Shown: piece after piece, positions 51,089 through 59,864 of the stretch
How positions within the stretch are numbered: the stretch's first letter is position 1
Layout of the letters: every line of letters starts with the position of its first letter
Origin: Schlegelella_A sp035995885
GTDB taxonomy: Bacteria > Pseudomonadota > Gammaproteobacteria > Burkholderiales > Burkholderiaceae_C
Length of the DNA stretch: 64,000 bases
Assembly (NCBI GenBank): GCA_035995885.1
Contig: DASYKC010000199.1
Location: forward strand, 19,908 to 83,907
Reading direction: 5' to 3'
Translations under genes and position numbers: made by a program
Notes under the pieces: model-generated
What the model saw: the letters and a program-made list of their open reading frames with translations, nothing else
What the model was told of the DNA's origin: nothing
Databases searched by the model: none

Positions 51089-52534
51089 GTGAAGTCCGCC
51101 GCCGTGGCAAGGGAGGCCAAGGGGTCAACCGATCGCACTGCCGAGCGCTACGACCCGCTCTATGACCCGCTCGTCGCGGCCGACCCGGGCGTGGGCCGCG
51201 CCTACGCGCCGAGCTATTGGGTCGCGACGGCCGGGGCGCCGCCCGGCGACGACGGTCCGCTCCGAGGAGACGTCGACGTCGACGTCGCGATCATCGGCTC
51301 GGGCTCGACCGGCATGTCCACGGCGCTTTATCTCGCTCAGGAACACGGCGTGCGCGCCGTCGTGCTGGAAGCGAACCGGGCGTCGTGGGGGTGCTCGAGC
51401 CGCAGCGGCGGGCAAGGCCAGAACGCGAGCGGCCGGCTCAAGCGCTCGCAATGGATCGCGCGGTGGGGCATCGACGTGGCCAAGCGCCTCGACGCGGAGA
51501 TCCGCAGCGGCTTCGAGAACTTCAAGGCGCTCACCCGGGAAATCGACTGCGACGCCTACGACGGCGGCCATCTCTACGTCGCCCATCGCGCCGATCGGCT
51601 GCCCGGCTTGCGCCGGGAAGCCGAGCTGATGCGCGACACCTTCGGCTACGCGACGCGGATGATGAGCGCCGAGGAGGTGCGCCGCGAGCACTGCGACGAG
51701 CGCGAGATGGCCGGGGCGATGTTCGAGGCCGAGGGCGTCGCCATCCATCCGCTGAAGCTGACCTACGGCCTCATCCGCAAGGCGCGCTCGCTCGGAGTGA
51801 GGCTGCACACGGCGAGCCCCGTGCAGGGCTGGCACAGCGAGAACGGCGTCCATCACCTGCGCACGCCCGGCGGCACCGTCCGGGCCAAGCGCGTCGCCGT
51901 CTGCACCGGCGGCTACACCTCGCAGGCGCTCAGCCCGATCGTGCGCAACCGGATCATGCCGATCCTCTCCAACTCGCTCGTGACCCGGCCGCTCACGGAA
52001 GCCGAATTGGCGGCGACGAATTTCCGCTCCGAGACCTTCCTCACCGATACCCGGACGCTGCGCTTCTACTATCGGCTGCTTCGCGACCGGCGGCTGCAGA
52101 TCGGCAGCCGCAGCGCGGTCAGCGGTGCCGAGGCCGAAGACCCGGCTCATCTGAAGCTGCTCACCGATGCGATCGCGCGCAAGTTCCCGCCGCTCGCCGG
52201 CATCGACGTCGACTATTCCTGGTGGGGCTGGGTCGACGTGAGCCACGACATGATGCCGCGCATCGCGCAGCCCGATCCGGCGCAGAAGATCTGGTACGCG
52301 CTCGGCTTCGGCGGCAACGGCGTGTCGTTTTCCACCTGGGCGGGAAAGCGCCTGGCCGAGCGCATGGTCGGGCTCGACGCCGGCCGGGCCGTGTTCGATC
52401 TGCCGATCTACGCCTCGCCGCTCGAATTTCCGAACGTCCTCGATGCGGTCCGCTCGGAGCTCTTCGCTCCCTTTCGGCGCATCGGCCAGCACCTGCTCTA
52501 TCGCTGGTACTGGCTCAGGGACGAGAGGTTGTGA
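51089..52534 (+). CDS. tauY: large subunit of taurine dehydrogenase, FAD-dependent DAO-family oxidoreductase
   Basis: A 481-residue flavoprotein. The dinucleotide motif is 'VAIIGSGSTGMSTALYLAQEHG', followed by 'GGQGQNASGRL' (the RSGGxxxxG flavin loop), and at the end 'WYALGFGGNGVSFSTWAGKRLAE', the FAD-closing strand. It is close in plan to gamma-glutamylputrescine oxidase (PuuB) and to TauY. TauXY oxidises taurine to sulfoacetaldehyde and ammonia with electrons passed on to cytochrome c or another acceptor. Start at GTG 51089. It ends 20 bp past the convergent end of pta. No taurine-pyruvate aminotransferase (Tpa) is present in the window, so this is the deamination route. Confidence 0.75.
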   Translation: MKSAAVAREAKGSTDRTAERYDPLYDPLVAADPGVGRAYAPSYWVATAGAPPGDDGPLRGDVDVDVAIIGSGSTGMSTALYLAQEHGVRAVVLEANRASWGCSSRSGGQGQNASGRLKRSQWIARWGIDVAKRLDAEIRSGFENFKALTREIDCDAYDGGHLYVAHRADRLPGLRREAELMRDTFGYATRMMSAEEVRREHCDEREMAGAMFEAEGVAIHPLKLTYGLIRKARSLGVRLHTASPVQGWHSENGVHHLRTPGGTVRAKRVAVCTGGYTSQALSPIVRNRIMPILSNSLVTRPLTEAELAATNFRSETFLTDTRTLRFYYRLLRDRRLQIGSRSAVSGAEAEDPAHLKLLTDAIARKFPPLAGIDVDYSWWGWVDVSHDMMPRIAQPDPAQKIWYALGFGGNGVSFSTWAGKRLAERMVGLDAGRAVFDLPIYASPLEFPNVLDAVRSELFAPFRRIGQHLLYRWYWLRDERL

Positions 52535-53483
52535 GCCCGAGCTCCTGGTCGTTCGGGCCCTGCGGCGACGCGAGCATGGCGAGCGCGACGGAGGAAATCC
52601 GGGCCACCAGCGAATCGGCGCGCGACGTCAGCACGATCGGCACGCGTGCGCCGAGCACGAGGCCGGCACACTCGCCGCCGCCGATGTACACGAAGCTCTT
52701 GTAGAGCATGTTGCCGGCGTTGAGGTCGGGCACGAGCAGCAGGTCGGCGTCGCCCGCGACCTGCGAGACGATGCCCTTGGTTCGCGCCGCCTCGGCCGAG
52801 ATCGCGTTGTCGAAGCCGAGCGGGCCTTCGACGATGGCGTCGCCCCAGGCGCGGTGCTGGCGCGCCAGATCGACGAGCGTCTGGGCATCGAGCGTCGCCT
52901 GGATGGCAGGATTGACGGTCTCGACGGCCGCGACGATGGCCGCCTTGGGCCGGACGACGCCGATCGCCCGCAGCAGGTCGATGGCGTTGCCGAGGATGTC
53001 GCGCTTGGCCAACGCGCTCGGCGCGATGTTGACGACGCAGTCGGCGAGCGCGAGCAGCTTCGGATAGCGCGGCAAGTCGAACACGAAGGCATGGCTGATG
53101 CGCCGCTCGCCGCGCAGGCCGGTGCCCTTGTGGATGACGGCGGACATCAGCTCGTCGGTGTGCAGGGAGCCCTTCATGAGCGCACGCACGGCCTTCGCAT
53201 GGACGAGCGCGACGGCGTGCTCGGCAGCGGCACGAGGATCGGCGGACGTCGCCTCGATCTCGAACGCCGACTCGTCGACTTCGGCCGCCGCCGCGGCCCG
53301 CACGATGAGGTCGCGATCGCCGATGAGCAGCGGCCTGGCGATGCCCTCTTCGGCGATCCGCCGTGCCGCGACGAGCGCGGCGGCGTCGGCCGCATGGACG
53401 ATCCCGACGACCGGCCGCTCGCCCCGGGCCTGGCCGCGCGCCTGCGCGACGATGGCGGCCAGGCGCGGATGCGCGTCGCTCAG
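52515..53483 (-). CDS. pta: phosphate acetyltransferase (Pta/PTB family), sulfonate-pathway type
   Basis: A 322-residue phosphate acyltransferase that turns the acetyl phosphate made by Xsc into acetyl-CoA. 'VVGIVHAADAAALVAARRIAEEGIARPLLIGDRD', 'LMKGSLHTDELMSAVIHKGTGLRGERRISHAFVFD' and 'DLNAGNMLYKSFVYIGGGECAGLVLGARVPIVLTSRADS' mark the short single-domain form typical of sulfonate gene clusters. No ATG, GTG or TTG lies at the right place. A CTG at 53483 overlaps the xsc stop (CTGA) and has AAGGA six bases upstream. I take it as the start. Convergent with tauY by 20 bp. Confidence 0.8.
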   Translation of the reverse strand: MSDAHPRLAAIVAQARGQARGERPVVGIVHAADAAALVAARRIAEEGIARPLLIGDRDLIVRAAAAAEVDESAFEIEATSADPRAAAEHAVALVHAKAVRALMKGSLHTDELMSAVIHKGTGLRGERRISHAFVFDLPRYPKLLALADCVVNIAPSALAKRDILGNAIDLLRAIGVVRPKAAIVAAVETVNPAIQATLDAQTLVDLARQHRAWGDAIVEGPLGFDNAISAEAARTKGIVSQVAGDADLLLVPDLNAGNMLYKSFVYIGGGECAGLVLGARVPIVLTSRADSLVARISSVALAMLASPQGPNDQELGLTTSRP

Positions 53484-55297
53484 ACGTAGTCCTTGTACTT
53501 GTCGAGGAAGCGCACCGGCTTGCTCAGGGCGTCGCGGCGAAACGGGTCGCCGAGCTCGCGCGTGCACATGATCTCGATGACCGTCGTCTTGCCCCGTTGC
53601 ATCTGCGCCTCGACCGCGCTCTTCAAGGCCGGGCCGACGTCCTCGAGCCGGTCGACGACGACCCCCTCGGCGCCCATGGCCCGGGCAATGCCGGCGAAGC
53701 TTTCGCTCTCGAGCTCCCCGGCGACGAAGCGGCGGTTGTAGAAGTCGACCTGGTTCTTCTTCTCGGCTCCCCATTGACGATTGTGGAAGACGACCGCCGT
53801 CACCGGGATGTCGTGTCGAACGCAGGTCATGATCTCGACCATGCTCATGCCCCACGCGCCGTCGCCGGCGTAGGCGATCGCCGGCCGATGGGGCGCCGCG
53901 CACTTGGCGCCGACGATGGTCGGCAGCGCGTAGCCGCAGTTGCCGAAGCTCATCGGCGCGAAAAACGAACGCGGCTCGTCGAAGCGAAGGTAGCTGTTGG
54001 CGACCGAGTTGATGTTGCCGATGTCGGTCGAGACCATCACGTGCGGCGGCATCGCCTTCTCGAGCTCGCGCAGCACCTGGCGCGGATGCAGCCAGCTCCC
54101 GGCTTCCTTGCTCTGCTCCTCGATCATGTCGAGGCTGTAGGCGTCCTTCTCGTGGGTCCAGCCGTCGAGCTCCTTTTCCCACGCCGCCTTCTCGTCGGCG
54201 ATGGTCCTGGCACGCGCCGCCTTGGTGGCGTCGCAGGCGAGGGACTTGTCGGCGAGGCGCCTGGCGAGCGCGACCGCCGCGGCCTTCGCGTCGGCGTTGA
54301 TGCCGACGGTGATCTTCTTGACCAGGCCGAGGTTGGTGTGGTCGGCCTCGACCTGGATGATCTTCGCGTCCTTCGGCCAGTAGTCGAGCCCGTGCTGCGG
54401 CAGGGTGCCGAACGGGCCCATGCGCGAGCCGAGGGCGAGGACGACGTCGGCCTGCGCGATCAGCTTCATCGCCGCCTTCGAGCCCTGGTAGCCGAGCGGG
54501 CCGGCCCAGAGCGGGTGGCTGGCCGGGAACGAGTCGTTGCGCAGGTAGCCGTTGACGACCGGTGCGCCCAGCCGTTCGGCAAGCACCCTGGTTTCCTCGA
54601 CGGCGTCGCCCATGACGACGCCGCCGCCGGCGAGGATGACCGGGAATTTCGCCTGCGCCAGCAGCTCGGCGGCGTCGTCGAGGCTCTTCTCGCCGCCGGC
54701 GCCGCGTTCGACGCGCATCGGCTTCGGGATCTCGACCGTGATCTCGCCGTAGAAGTAGTCGCGCGGGATGTTCAGCTGCGTCGGTCCCATCTCGCTGATG
54801 GCGCGATCGAAGCAGCGTGCGGTGTACTCGGCCATTCGCTTCGGGTTGTTGACGTGGCCCTGGTACCTCGTGAACTCCTGGAACATGGGCAGCTGGTTGG
54901 CCTCCTGGAAGCCGCCGAGGCCCATCCCCATCGTTCCGGTTTCGGGCGTGACGATCACGACCGGGCTGTGCGCCCAGTAGGCCGCGGCGATCGCGGTGAC
55001 GCAGTTGCTGATGCCCGGCCCGTTCTGGCCGATGATCACGCCGTGCCGGCCGCTGACCCGCGCATAGCCATCGGCCATGTGGGCGCCTCCCTGCTCATGC
55101 ACGACCGGAATCAGGCGGATGCCGGCGGGCGCGAAGATGTCCATCGCGTCCATGAAGGCCGAGCCCATGATGCCGAAGATGTCGGTCACGCCGTTGGCGA
55201 CCAAGGTCTCGACGAACGCTTCGGAAGGGGTCATCTTCTGCACGCCCTTGACGGCCTGGCGCGAATCGGCGGAAGCGGGGATCGGGTCTCGGTTCAT
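53480..55297 (-). CDS. xsc: sulfoacetaldehyde acetyltransferase
   Basis: A 605-residue thiamine-diphosphate enzyme that converts sulfoacetaldehyde and phosphate to acetyl phosphate and sulfite, cleaving the C-S bond. 'KMTPSEAFVETLVANGVTDIFGIMGSAFMDAMDIFAPAGIRLIPVVHEQGGAHMADGYARVSG' in parts is the hallmark start of Xsc, with the catalytic Glu in 'HEQGG'. The TPP motif is 'AYAGDGAWGMSMVEIMT' and later 'FHNRQWGAEKKNQ'. Length is that of the family. ATG at 55297; one at 55234 (MTPSEAF) is the start used by some homologues. pta follows by CTGA overlap. It is divergent from an iclR gene across 121 bp. Confidence 0.95.
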   Translation of the reverse strand: MNRDPIPASADSRQAVKGVQKMTPSEAFVETLVANGVTDIFGIMGSAFMDAMDIFAPAGIRLIPVVHEQGGAHMADGYARVSGRHGVIIGQNGPGISNCVTAIAAAYWAHSPVVIVTPETGTMGMGLGGFQEANQLPMFQEFTRYQGHVNNPKRMAEYTARCFDRAISEMGPTQLNIPRDYFYGEITVEIPKPMRVERGAGGEKSLDDAAELLAQAKFPVILAGGGVVMGDAVEETRVLAERLGAPVVNGYLRNDSFPASHPLWAGPLGYQGSKAAMKLIAQADVVLALGSRMGPFGTLPQHGLDYWPKDAKIIQVEADHTNLGLVKKITVGINADAKAAAVALARRLADKSLACDATKAARARTIADEKAAWEKELDGWTHEKDAYSLDMIEEQSKEAGSWLHPRQVLRELEKAMPPHVMVSTDIGNINSVANSYLRFDEPRSFFAPMSFGNCGYALPTIVGAKCAAPHRPAIAYAGDGAWGMSMVEIMTCVRHDIPVTAVVFHNRQWGAEKKNQVDFYNRRFVAGELESESFAGIARAMGAEGVVVDRLEDVGPALKSAVEAQMQRGKTTVIEIMCTRELGDPFRRDALSKPVRFLDKYKDYV

Positions 55298-55373
55298 GGC
55301 GGTCTCTGTCGTTGGCGGGCCGGGAAATCATAGGCACAGGGCGAAGGTACGTCAACGAGTAACTTGAAAAAGT

Positions 55374-55400
55374 GGAACGCCCTGTACCGGATGTCGGAAC
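55374..55400 (+). promoter_or_regulatory. GGAAC direct repeats between xsc and iclR
   Basis: GGAAC at 55374-55378 and 55396-55400, 22 bp apart, lie in the divergent region. A similar pair (GTTCC on plus, 20 bp apart) precedes the other iclR gene at 58987. They may be IclR operator halves. Confidence 0.35.
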
Positions 55401-55418
55401 CCGGCTAGCATCGGAGCC

Positions 55419-56246
55419 ATGAGAATCGTCGACCGACCGCCACCCGACCCCGCCACGCTCGACGGCGACACGCCGACGATGCGGCTGTTCGCGCTGCTCG
55501 AGGTCATCGCTTCCAAGGACCGGCTCTTTTCCCTGCATGCGCTCGTCGAAGAGACCGGCTTGCCCAAGCCGACGCTGCATCGCATGCTGCAGCAACTGGA
55601 GAGCGCCAACCTGCTGCAACGCGAGAGCGACGGCCGTCACTACAGCACGGGAGTGCGTCTGCGCCGCCTCGCTGAAAATCTGCTCATGAACGACAGCCAC
55701 CACGGCGCGCGCCATGCCGTGCTGCGCCACCTGGTGGAGGAGATCGGGGAAAGCTGCAACATCACGACGCTTTCCGGCGGCGAGGTGGTCTATCTCGATC
55801 GCGTCGAGACCGCGGCGCCGCTCCGCTTCTATCTGCACCCCGGCTCGCGCGTTCCGGTCCACTGCTCGGCCAGCGGCAAGGCCTTCCTGGCGCAGATGAC
55901 GCCTGCGCAGCGAAAGCGACTCCTGGCGCACGCGCCGCTCGAGCGCTGCACCCCGAATACCCTCGTCGACCTCGCCAAGCTGGAGCGCGAGCTGAAGCGG
56001 GTCCAGCGGGAAGGCTTCGCGATCGACGACGAGGAGTTTCTGCCGGGTCTGCTCTGCCTCGCCCTCGCGGTTCCCGCATCGGGGCGGCGCTCCAACCTCT
56101 GCATCGCGGTGCAGGCGCCGATCGTGCGGCTGTCGCCCGCCAAGGCCCGCGCCCTGCTGCCGGCTCTGCGCCGGGCAGCGCAGTCGCTCGGCGAGATCGA
56201 CGGCGAATCGGCTGCGCCGCGATCGCGTCGCGACGCCGCGGCATGA
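55419..56246 (+). CDS. IclR-family regulator next to xsc
   Basis: A 275-residue IclR regulator. DNA-binding part 'TMRLFALLEVIASKDRLFSLHALVEETGLPKPTLHRMLQQLESANLLQRE' in pieces; effector part 'EIGESCNITTLSGGEVVYLDRVETAAPLRFYLHPGSRVPVHCSASGKAFLAQM'. It has the usual length. GGAG precedes the ATG by five bases. It is divergent from xsc-pta and overlaps cobS by ATGA, so it is well placed to control both. Effector might be sulfoacetaldehyde, sulfoacetate or acetyl phosphate; this is not shown. Confidence 0.85.
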   Translation: MRIVDRPPPDPATLDGDTPTMRLFALLEVIASKDRLFSLHALVEETGLPKPTLHRMLQQLESANLLQRESDGRHYSTGVRLRRLAENLLMNDSHHGARHAVLRHLVEEIGESCNITTLSGGEVVYLDRVETAAPLRFYLHPGSRVPVHCSASGKAFLAQMTPAQRKRLLAHAPLERCTPNTLVDLAKLERELKRVQREGFAIDDEEFLPGLLCLALAVPASGRRSNLCIAVQAPIVRLSPAKARALLPALRRAAQSLGEIDGESAAPRSRRDAAA

Positions 56247-57226
56247 CGCTGCGCCCGATCCACGTCGCCGACGCGTCGGTGGCCGCCGAGACACCGACGC
56301 GCCGCGTCGGCGTGCGCGACACCTTCGGCATCGACTCCGACCTGGTCGTGCCCGCGTTCACCGAGCGCGACCTGCACGTGCCCGAGATCGATGCCGTCTA
56401 TCGCTTCCAGCGCGACACGACGCTCGCCATCCTCGCCGGCTTCGCCCATGACCGGCGCGTCCTCGTCCAAGGCCTGCACGGCACCGGCAAGTCGACGCAC
56501 ATCGAGCAGGTTGCCGCGCGTCTCAACTGGCCATGCGTCCGCGTCAATCTCGACGGCCACATCAGCCGCCTCGATCTCGTCGGCAAGGATGCCGTCGTGC
56601 TGCGCGAGGGCAAGCAGGTCACCGAATTCCAGGAGGGCATCGTCCCGTGGGCGCTGCAGCGACCGATGGCGCTCGTCTTCGATGAATACGATGCCGGCCG
56701 GCCCGACGTGATGTTCGTGATCCAGCGCGTGCTCGAGAGGGAGGGGAAATTCACCCTCATGGATCAGAACCGGGTGCTGTCGCCGCATCCCTGGTTTCGA
56801 CTCTTCGCCACCGCCAACACCGTCGGGCTCGGCAACCTGAACGGCCTCTATCACGGCGCGCAACGCCTGAATCACGCTCAGATCGATCGCTGGAACATCG
56901 TCGCCCAGCTCAACTACCTGCCCGCGGCCGAGGAGATCGCGATCGTCCAGGCGCGGGTACCGGAGCTCGCCGGCCCGGACGGTCGCGCGCTGGTCGCCAG
57001 GATGGTCGAGACCGCGGCGCTGACGCGCAACGGCTTCGCCGCCGGCGACCTGTCGACGCTGATGTCGCCGCGGACGGTCATCACCTGGGGCGAGAACCTC
57101 GCCATCTTCGGCGACGTCGGCACGGCGTTCCGGCTTTCGTTCGTCAACAAGTGCGACGACGCCGAAAGACCCGTCGTCGCCGAGTATTTCCAGCGCTGCT
57201 TCGATCGCGAGCTGGAACCGTCGTGA
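56243..57226 (+). CDS. cobS: CobS-type AAA+ ATPase
   Basis: A 327-residue MoxR-like AAA+ ATPase that matches cobaltochelatase subunit CobS over its length: 'VRDTFGIDSDLVVPAFTERDLHVPEIDAVYRFQRDTTLAILAGF', Walker A 'VQGLHGTGKSTHIEQVAARLNWPCVRVNLDGHISRLDLVGKD', Walker B 'MALVFDEYDAGRPDVMFVIQRVLE' and 'FRLFATANTVGLGN' (sensor 1). In aerobic B12 synthesis CobS, CobT and CobN insert cobalt. No cobN or other B12 gene is in the window. It overlaps iclR (ATGA) and cobT (GTGA), so the three are one unit. Confidence 0.85.
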   Translation: MTLRPIHVADASVAAETPTRRVGVRDTFGIDSDLVVPAFTERDLHVPEIDAVYRFQRDTTLAILAGFAHDRRVLVQGLHGTGKSTHIEQVAARLNWPCVRVNLDGHISRLDLVGKDAVVLREGKQVTEFQEGIVPWALQRPMALVFDEYDAGRPDVMFVIQRVLEREGKFTLMDQNRVLSPHPWFRLFATANTVGLGNLNGLYHGAQRLNHAQIDRWNIVAQLNYLPAAEEIAIVQARVPELAGPDGRALVARMVETAALTRNGFAAGDLSTLMSPRTVITWGENLAIFGDVGTAFRLSFVNKCDDAERPVVAEYFQRCFDRELEPS

Positions 57227-58962
57227 GCGACACGCAGGCGGCATCGCGCCTGCAGGAGCGCATCGAGGAGTTGTGCGCGGCGACGATCCGCGCGCTTGCC
57301 GGCGAGAAGGATCTGCGCTTTCGCGGTCGCCGCCTGCACCGCGGCGCGACGCGGCTGCCGCTGTTTGCGCCGCACCTGCATCCTTCGCTCGAGCGCGACG
57401 ATTTCGCCTCGTTTCGCGGCGCCGCCGACGGCCTGGCGCTGCGGCTCTCGCTCTCGGACGCGGCGCTGCACACGGCCGTCGCGCCGGACGAGCCGGTCGA
57501 GCAGCTGATCTTCGACTGGCTCGAGCAATTCCGCGTCGAGTCGCTGGCGCCGGCGAGCTTGCCCGGCGTCGCGCACAACCTGCGCCACCGCCACGAAACC
57601 TGGTCGGCCGCTTTCCACGACGCGGGTCATATCGAATCCGCGCGCGGCCTTCTGCTCTACACGCTGGCCCAGGTGGCGCGTGCGCGCGTGACCGGCGACC
57701 CCGTCGTCGCGGCGACGGAAGACCGGATCGAGGCGACGCGGTTCGCGCTCGCGCCCCTGATCGGCCACGCGCTCGCCGGACTGCGTCGCAGCCGCCGCGA
57801 CCAGGCCGCCTATGCGACGCATGCGAAGGCGATCGCGACGATCCTCGCCGCCATGTTGCGCGACGCCGGCGGCGGCCGAGCGGAGGGCGACGGGGCGAAC
57901 GAGGCCGACGCCGACGACGACGACGCACGCTCCGTCTTCGGGCTGCTGATGGAGGAAAAGGAAGACGCCGCCAACGAGCGGTTTGCGACTGCCGTGTCCG
58001 GGCACGGCCGCGCCCTCGGCGATGAAGTGACGAGCTACCACGTCTTCACGCGCACCTACGATCGCGAGGTCGACGCGGTCTCGCTGGTTCGTCCCGAAGC
58101 GCTGGGCGAATATCGCCTTCGGCTCGATCAGCGCATCGCCTCCCAGCACGTCCGGATCGCCGGGCTTGCCCGGGCCCTGCTCGCGCTCTTCGCGGTGCCG
58201 ACGAACGATGGCTGGGACGGCGCCCAGGAAGAAGGCCGCATCGACGGCCGAACCCTTTCGCTGCTGGTCGCGGCGCCGGCCGAGCGCCGCCTCTTCCGGC
58301 GCGAGCACGTCGAGCCCCGCGCCGATGCGGCAGTGACCTTTCTCATCGATTGCTCGGGCTCGATGAAGGTCCATGCGGAGGACGTCGCGCTTCTGGTCGA
58401 CGCCTTCGCGCGCTCGCTCGAGATGGCCGGCGTGGCGAGCGAGGTTCTCGGCTTTTCGACCGGCGCATGGAACGGCGGGCGGGCGCGACGCGACTGGCTG
58501 CGCGCGGGCCGGCCGGCGCACCCGGGGCGGCTGAACGAGCGCCTCCACCTCCGCTTCAAGTCGTTCGAGACCTCCTGGCGCCGCGCCCGACCCGGAATCG
58601 CGGCGCTGTTCAAGAGCGAGATCTTCCGCGAAGGCCTCGATGGCGAGGCCGTCGAATGGGCCGCCGGTCGCCTCGTCGTGCGCGAGGAGCGCCGCAAGAT
58701 CCTCTTCGTCGTCTCGGACGGTTCGCCGATGGACGGCGCCACGCATCTCGGCAACGATGCGCGCTTCCTCGATCATCACTTGCGAACGGTGACCGAAGCG
58801 ATCGAGAAGGCCGGCACCGTCGAGCTCCATGGTCTCGGCGTCGGCCTCGACCTCAGCCCCTACTACCGGTCGAGCCACATCCTCGACCTGGACGCGCGCA
58901 TCGGCAACGCGATGTTCGCCGAGGTTCTTCGCCTCATCGAGAAGGGCGGGACCAGGCGTTGA
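57223..58962 (+). CDS. cobT: CobT-type protein with VWA domain
   Basis: A 579-residue CobT-like protein, somewhat shorter than CobT of B12 producers. The N-terminal half is helical; an acidic stretch (about residues 225-240, 'DADDDDARS') links to a C-terminal VWA domain with the MIDAS motif 'FLIDCSGSMKVHAEDVALLVDAFARSLEMAG' and 'FVVSDGSPMDGATH'. With CobS it forms a ring complex that remodels a metal-inserting partner. GTG start at 57223 overlapping the cobS stop. The partner, normally CobN, is absent here. It precedes the second iclR by 83 bp. Confidence 0.85.
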   Translation: MSDTQAASRLQERIEELCAATIRALAGEKDLRFRGRRLHRGATRLPLFAPHLHPSLERDDFASFRGAADGLALRLSLSDAALHTAVAPDEPVEQLIFDWLEQFRVESLAPASLPGVAHNLRHRHETWSAAFHDAGHIESARGLLLYTLAQVARARVTGDPVVAATEDRIEATRFALAPLIGHALAGLRRSRRDQAAYATHAKAIATILAAMLRDAGGGRAEGDGANEADADDDDARSVFGLLMEEKEDAANERFATAVSGHGRALGDEVTSYHVFTRTYDREVDAVSLVRPEALGEYRLRLDQRIASQHVRIAGLARALLALFAVPTNDGWDGAQEEGRIDGRTLSLLVAAPAERRLFRREHVEPRADAAVTFLIDCSGSMKVHAEDVALLVDAFARSLEMAGVASEVLGFSTGAWNGGRARRDWLRAGRPAHPGRLNERLHLRFKSFETSWRRARPGIAALFKSEIFREGLDGEAVEWAAGRLVVREERRKILFVVSDGSPMDGATHLGNDARFLDHHLRTVTEAIEKAGTVELHGLGVGLDLSPYYRSSHILDLDARIGNAMFAEVLRLIEKGGTRR

Positions 58963-58986
58963 CGGATCGCTGCGCGCAGCCTACAT

Positions 58987-59014
58987 TGTTCCAAGGTGTC
59001 GGACACTGTTCCAA
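58987..59014 (-). promoter_or_regulatory. TGTTCCAA direct repeats before the second iclR
   Basis: TGTTCCAA occurs at 58987-58994 and 59007-59014, 20 bp apart, 30-60 bp before the iclR start. The complement TTGGAACA shares the GGAAC core found twice between xsc and the other iclR. Candidate autoregulatory operator. Confidence 0.4.
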
Positions 59015-59045
59015 ATATTGGGACGTGCCGCCCGCCCCTCTGCGA

Positions 59046-59864
59046 ATGGATTCCACCCTCGTCAAAGGCCTGAGCCTGCTCGAATGGCTCGCCCGGCAGC
59101 AGCGCGAATGCGGCGTCAGCGAAGTCGCGCGCGCGCTCGGCCTGGCGCGCAGCAACGCCCACCGGACGCTGCAGACGCTGGTCTCGTGCGGTTGGGCCGA
59201 GCAGAACCCGGCGACCAGCGCGTATCGACCGAGCCTGCGCCTGTTCGAAGTCGGCTCGCTGCTCGGTGCCGCCGTCGACGTGGCGGCGCGGGTGCGGCCC
59301 TTTCTCGCCGACGTCGCGGCCGCGACCGGCGAGACCATCCACCTTGCCTGCCTCGACGGCGCCGAAATCGTCTATCTCGACAAGTTCGACAGCCCCTTGC
59401 CGGTCGCTGCCTACTCGCGCGTCGGCGGCCGCGCTCCGGCGTGCTGCGTCGCATCGGGCAAGGCCTTGCTGGCCGTCGAGCGGCCGGACGTCGCGGCCCT
59501 CCGCCGCCTTTTCGGCGGCGAGCTGCACGCCCATACGGCCAACAGCATCGTCGACTTCGCCGCGCTGCTGTCGGAGCTCGAGCGGACGGCCGCCCGCGGC
59601 TATGCCGAGAATCGCGAAGAATGGCGCCTCGGCGTCTGCGGTCTCGGTGTGCCGGTGTTCGACGCCCGCGGCCAGGCGGTCGCGGCCATGGGCATGAGCG
59701 TTCCCTCGATCCGCTTCGCGCGCGTGCAGGCCCGCTCGCTCGCGATGAAGCTGATGACCTGCGCCCGCAGCGCCAGCGAAGCGCTCGGCTATCGACCCCA
59801 GAACGGCAAGGACCGCATTCCGTCCGGCGCGGCACGCCGGCTCGCATCACAGGAGACACCATGA
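59046..59864 (+). CDS. IclR-family regulator of the sulfoacetate genes
   Basis: A 272-residue IclR regulator. DNA-binding domain: 'LVKGLSLLEWLARQQRECGVSEVARALGLARSNAHRTLQTLVSCGWAEQ' in parts; effector domain: 'ATGETIHLACLDGAEIVYLDKFDSPLPVAAYSRVGGRAPACCVASGKALLAVE'. ATG at 59046. It overlaps the next gene by ATGA, so it is co-transcribed with the Bug protein and sauST, and is probably their regulator. In Cupriavidus the sauST genes are preceded by an unrelated regulator (SauR, also IclR type by annotation as I recall), which supports this. Confidence 0.8.
   Translation: MDSTLVKGLSLLEWLARQQRECGVSEVARALGLARSNAHRTLQTLVSCGWAEQNPATSAYRPSLRLFEVGSLLGAAVDVAARVRPFLADVAAATGETIHLACLDGAEIVYLDKFDSPLPVAAYSRVGGRAPACCVASGKALLAVERPDVAALRRLFGGELHAHTANSIVDFAALLSELERTAARGYAENREEWRLGVCGLGVPVFDARGQAVAAMGMSVPSIRFARVQARSLAMKLMTCARSASEALGYRPQNGKDRIPSGAARRLASQETP

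Noticed and set aside
55419..58962. cobST as part of a B12 biosynthesis cluster
   Set aside because: No cobN, cobalt transporter or other cob/cbi gene is nearby; the neighbours are sulfonate genes.
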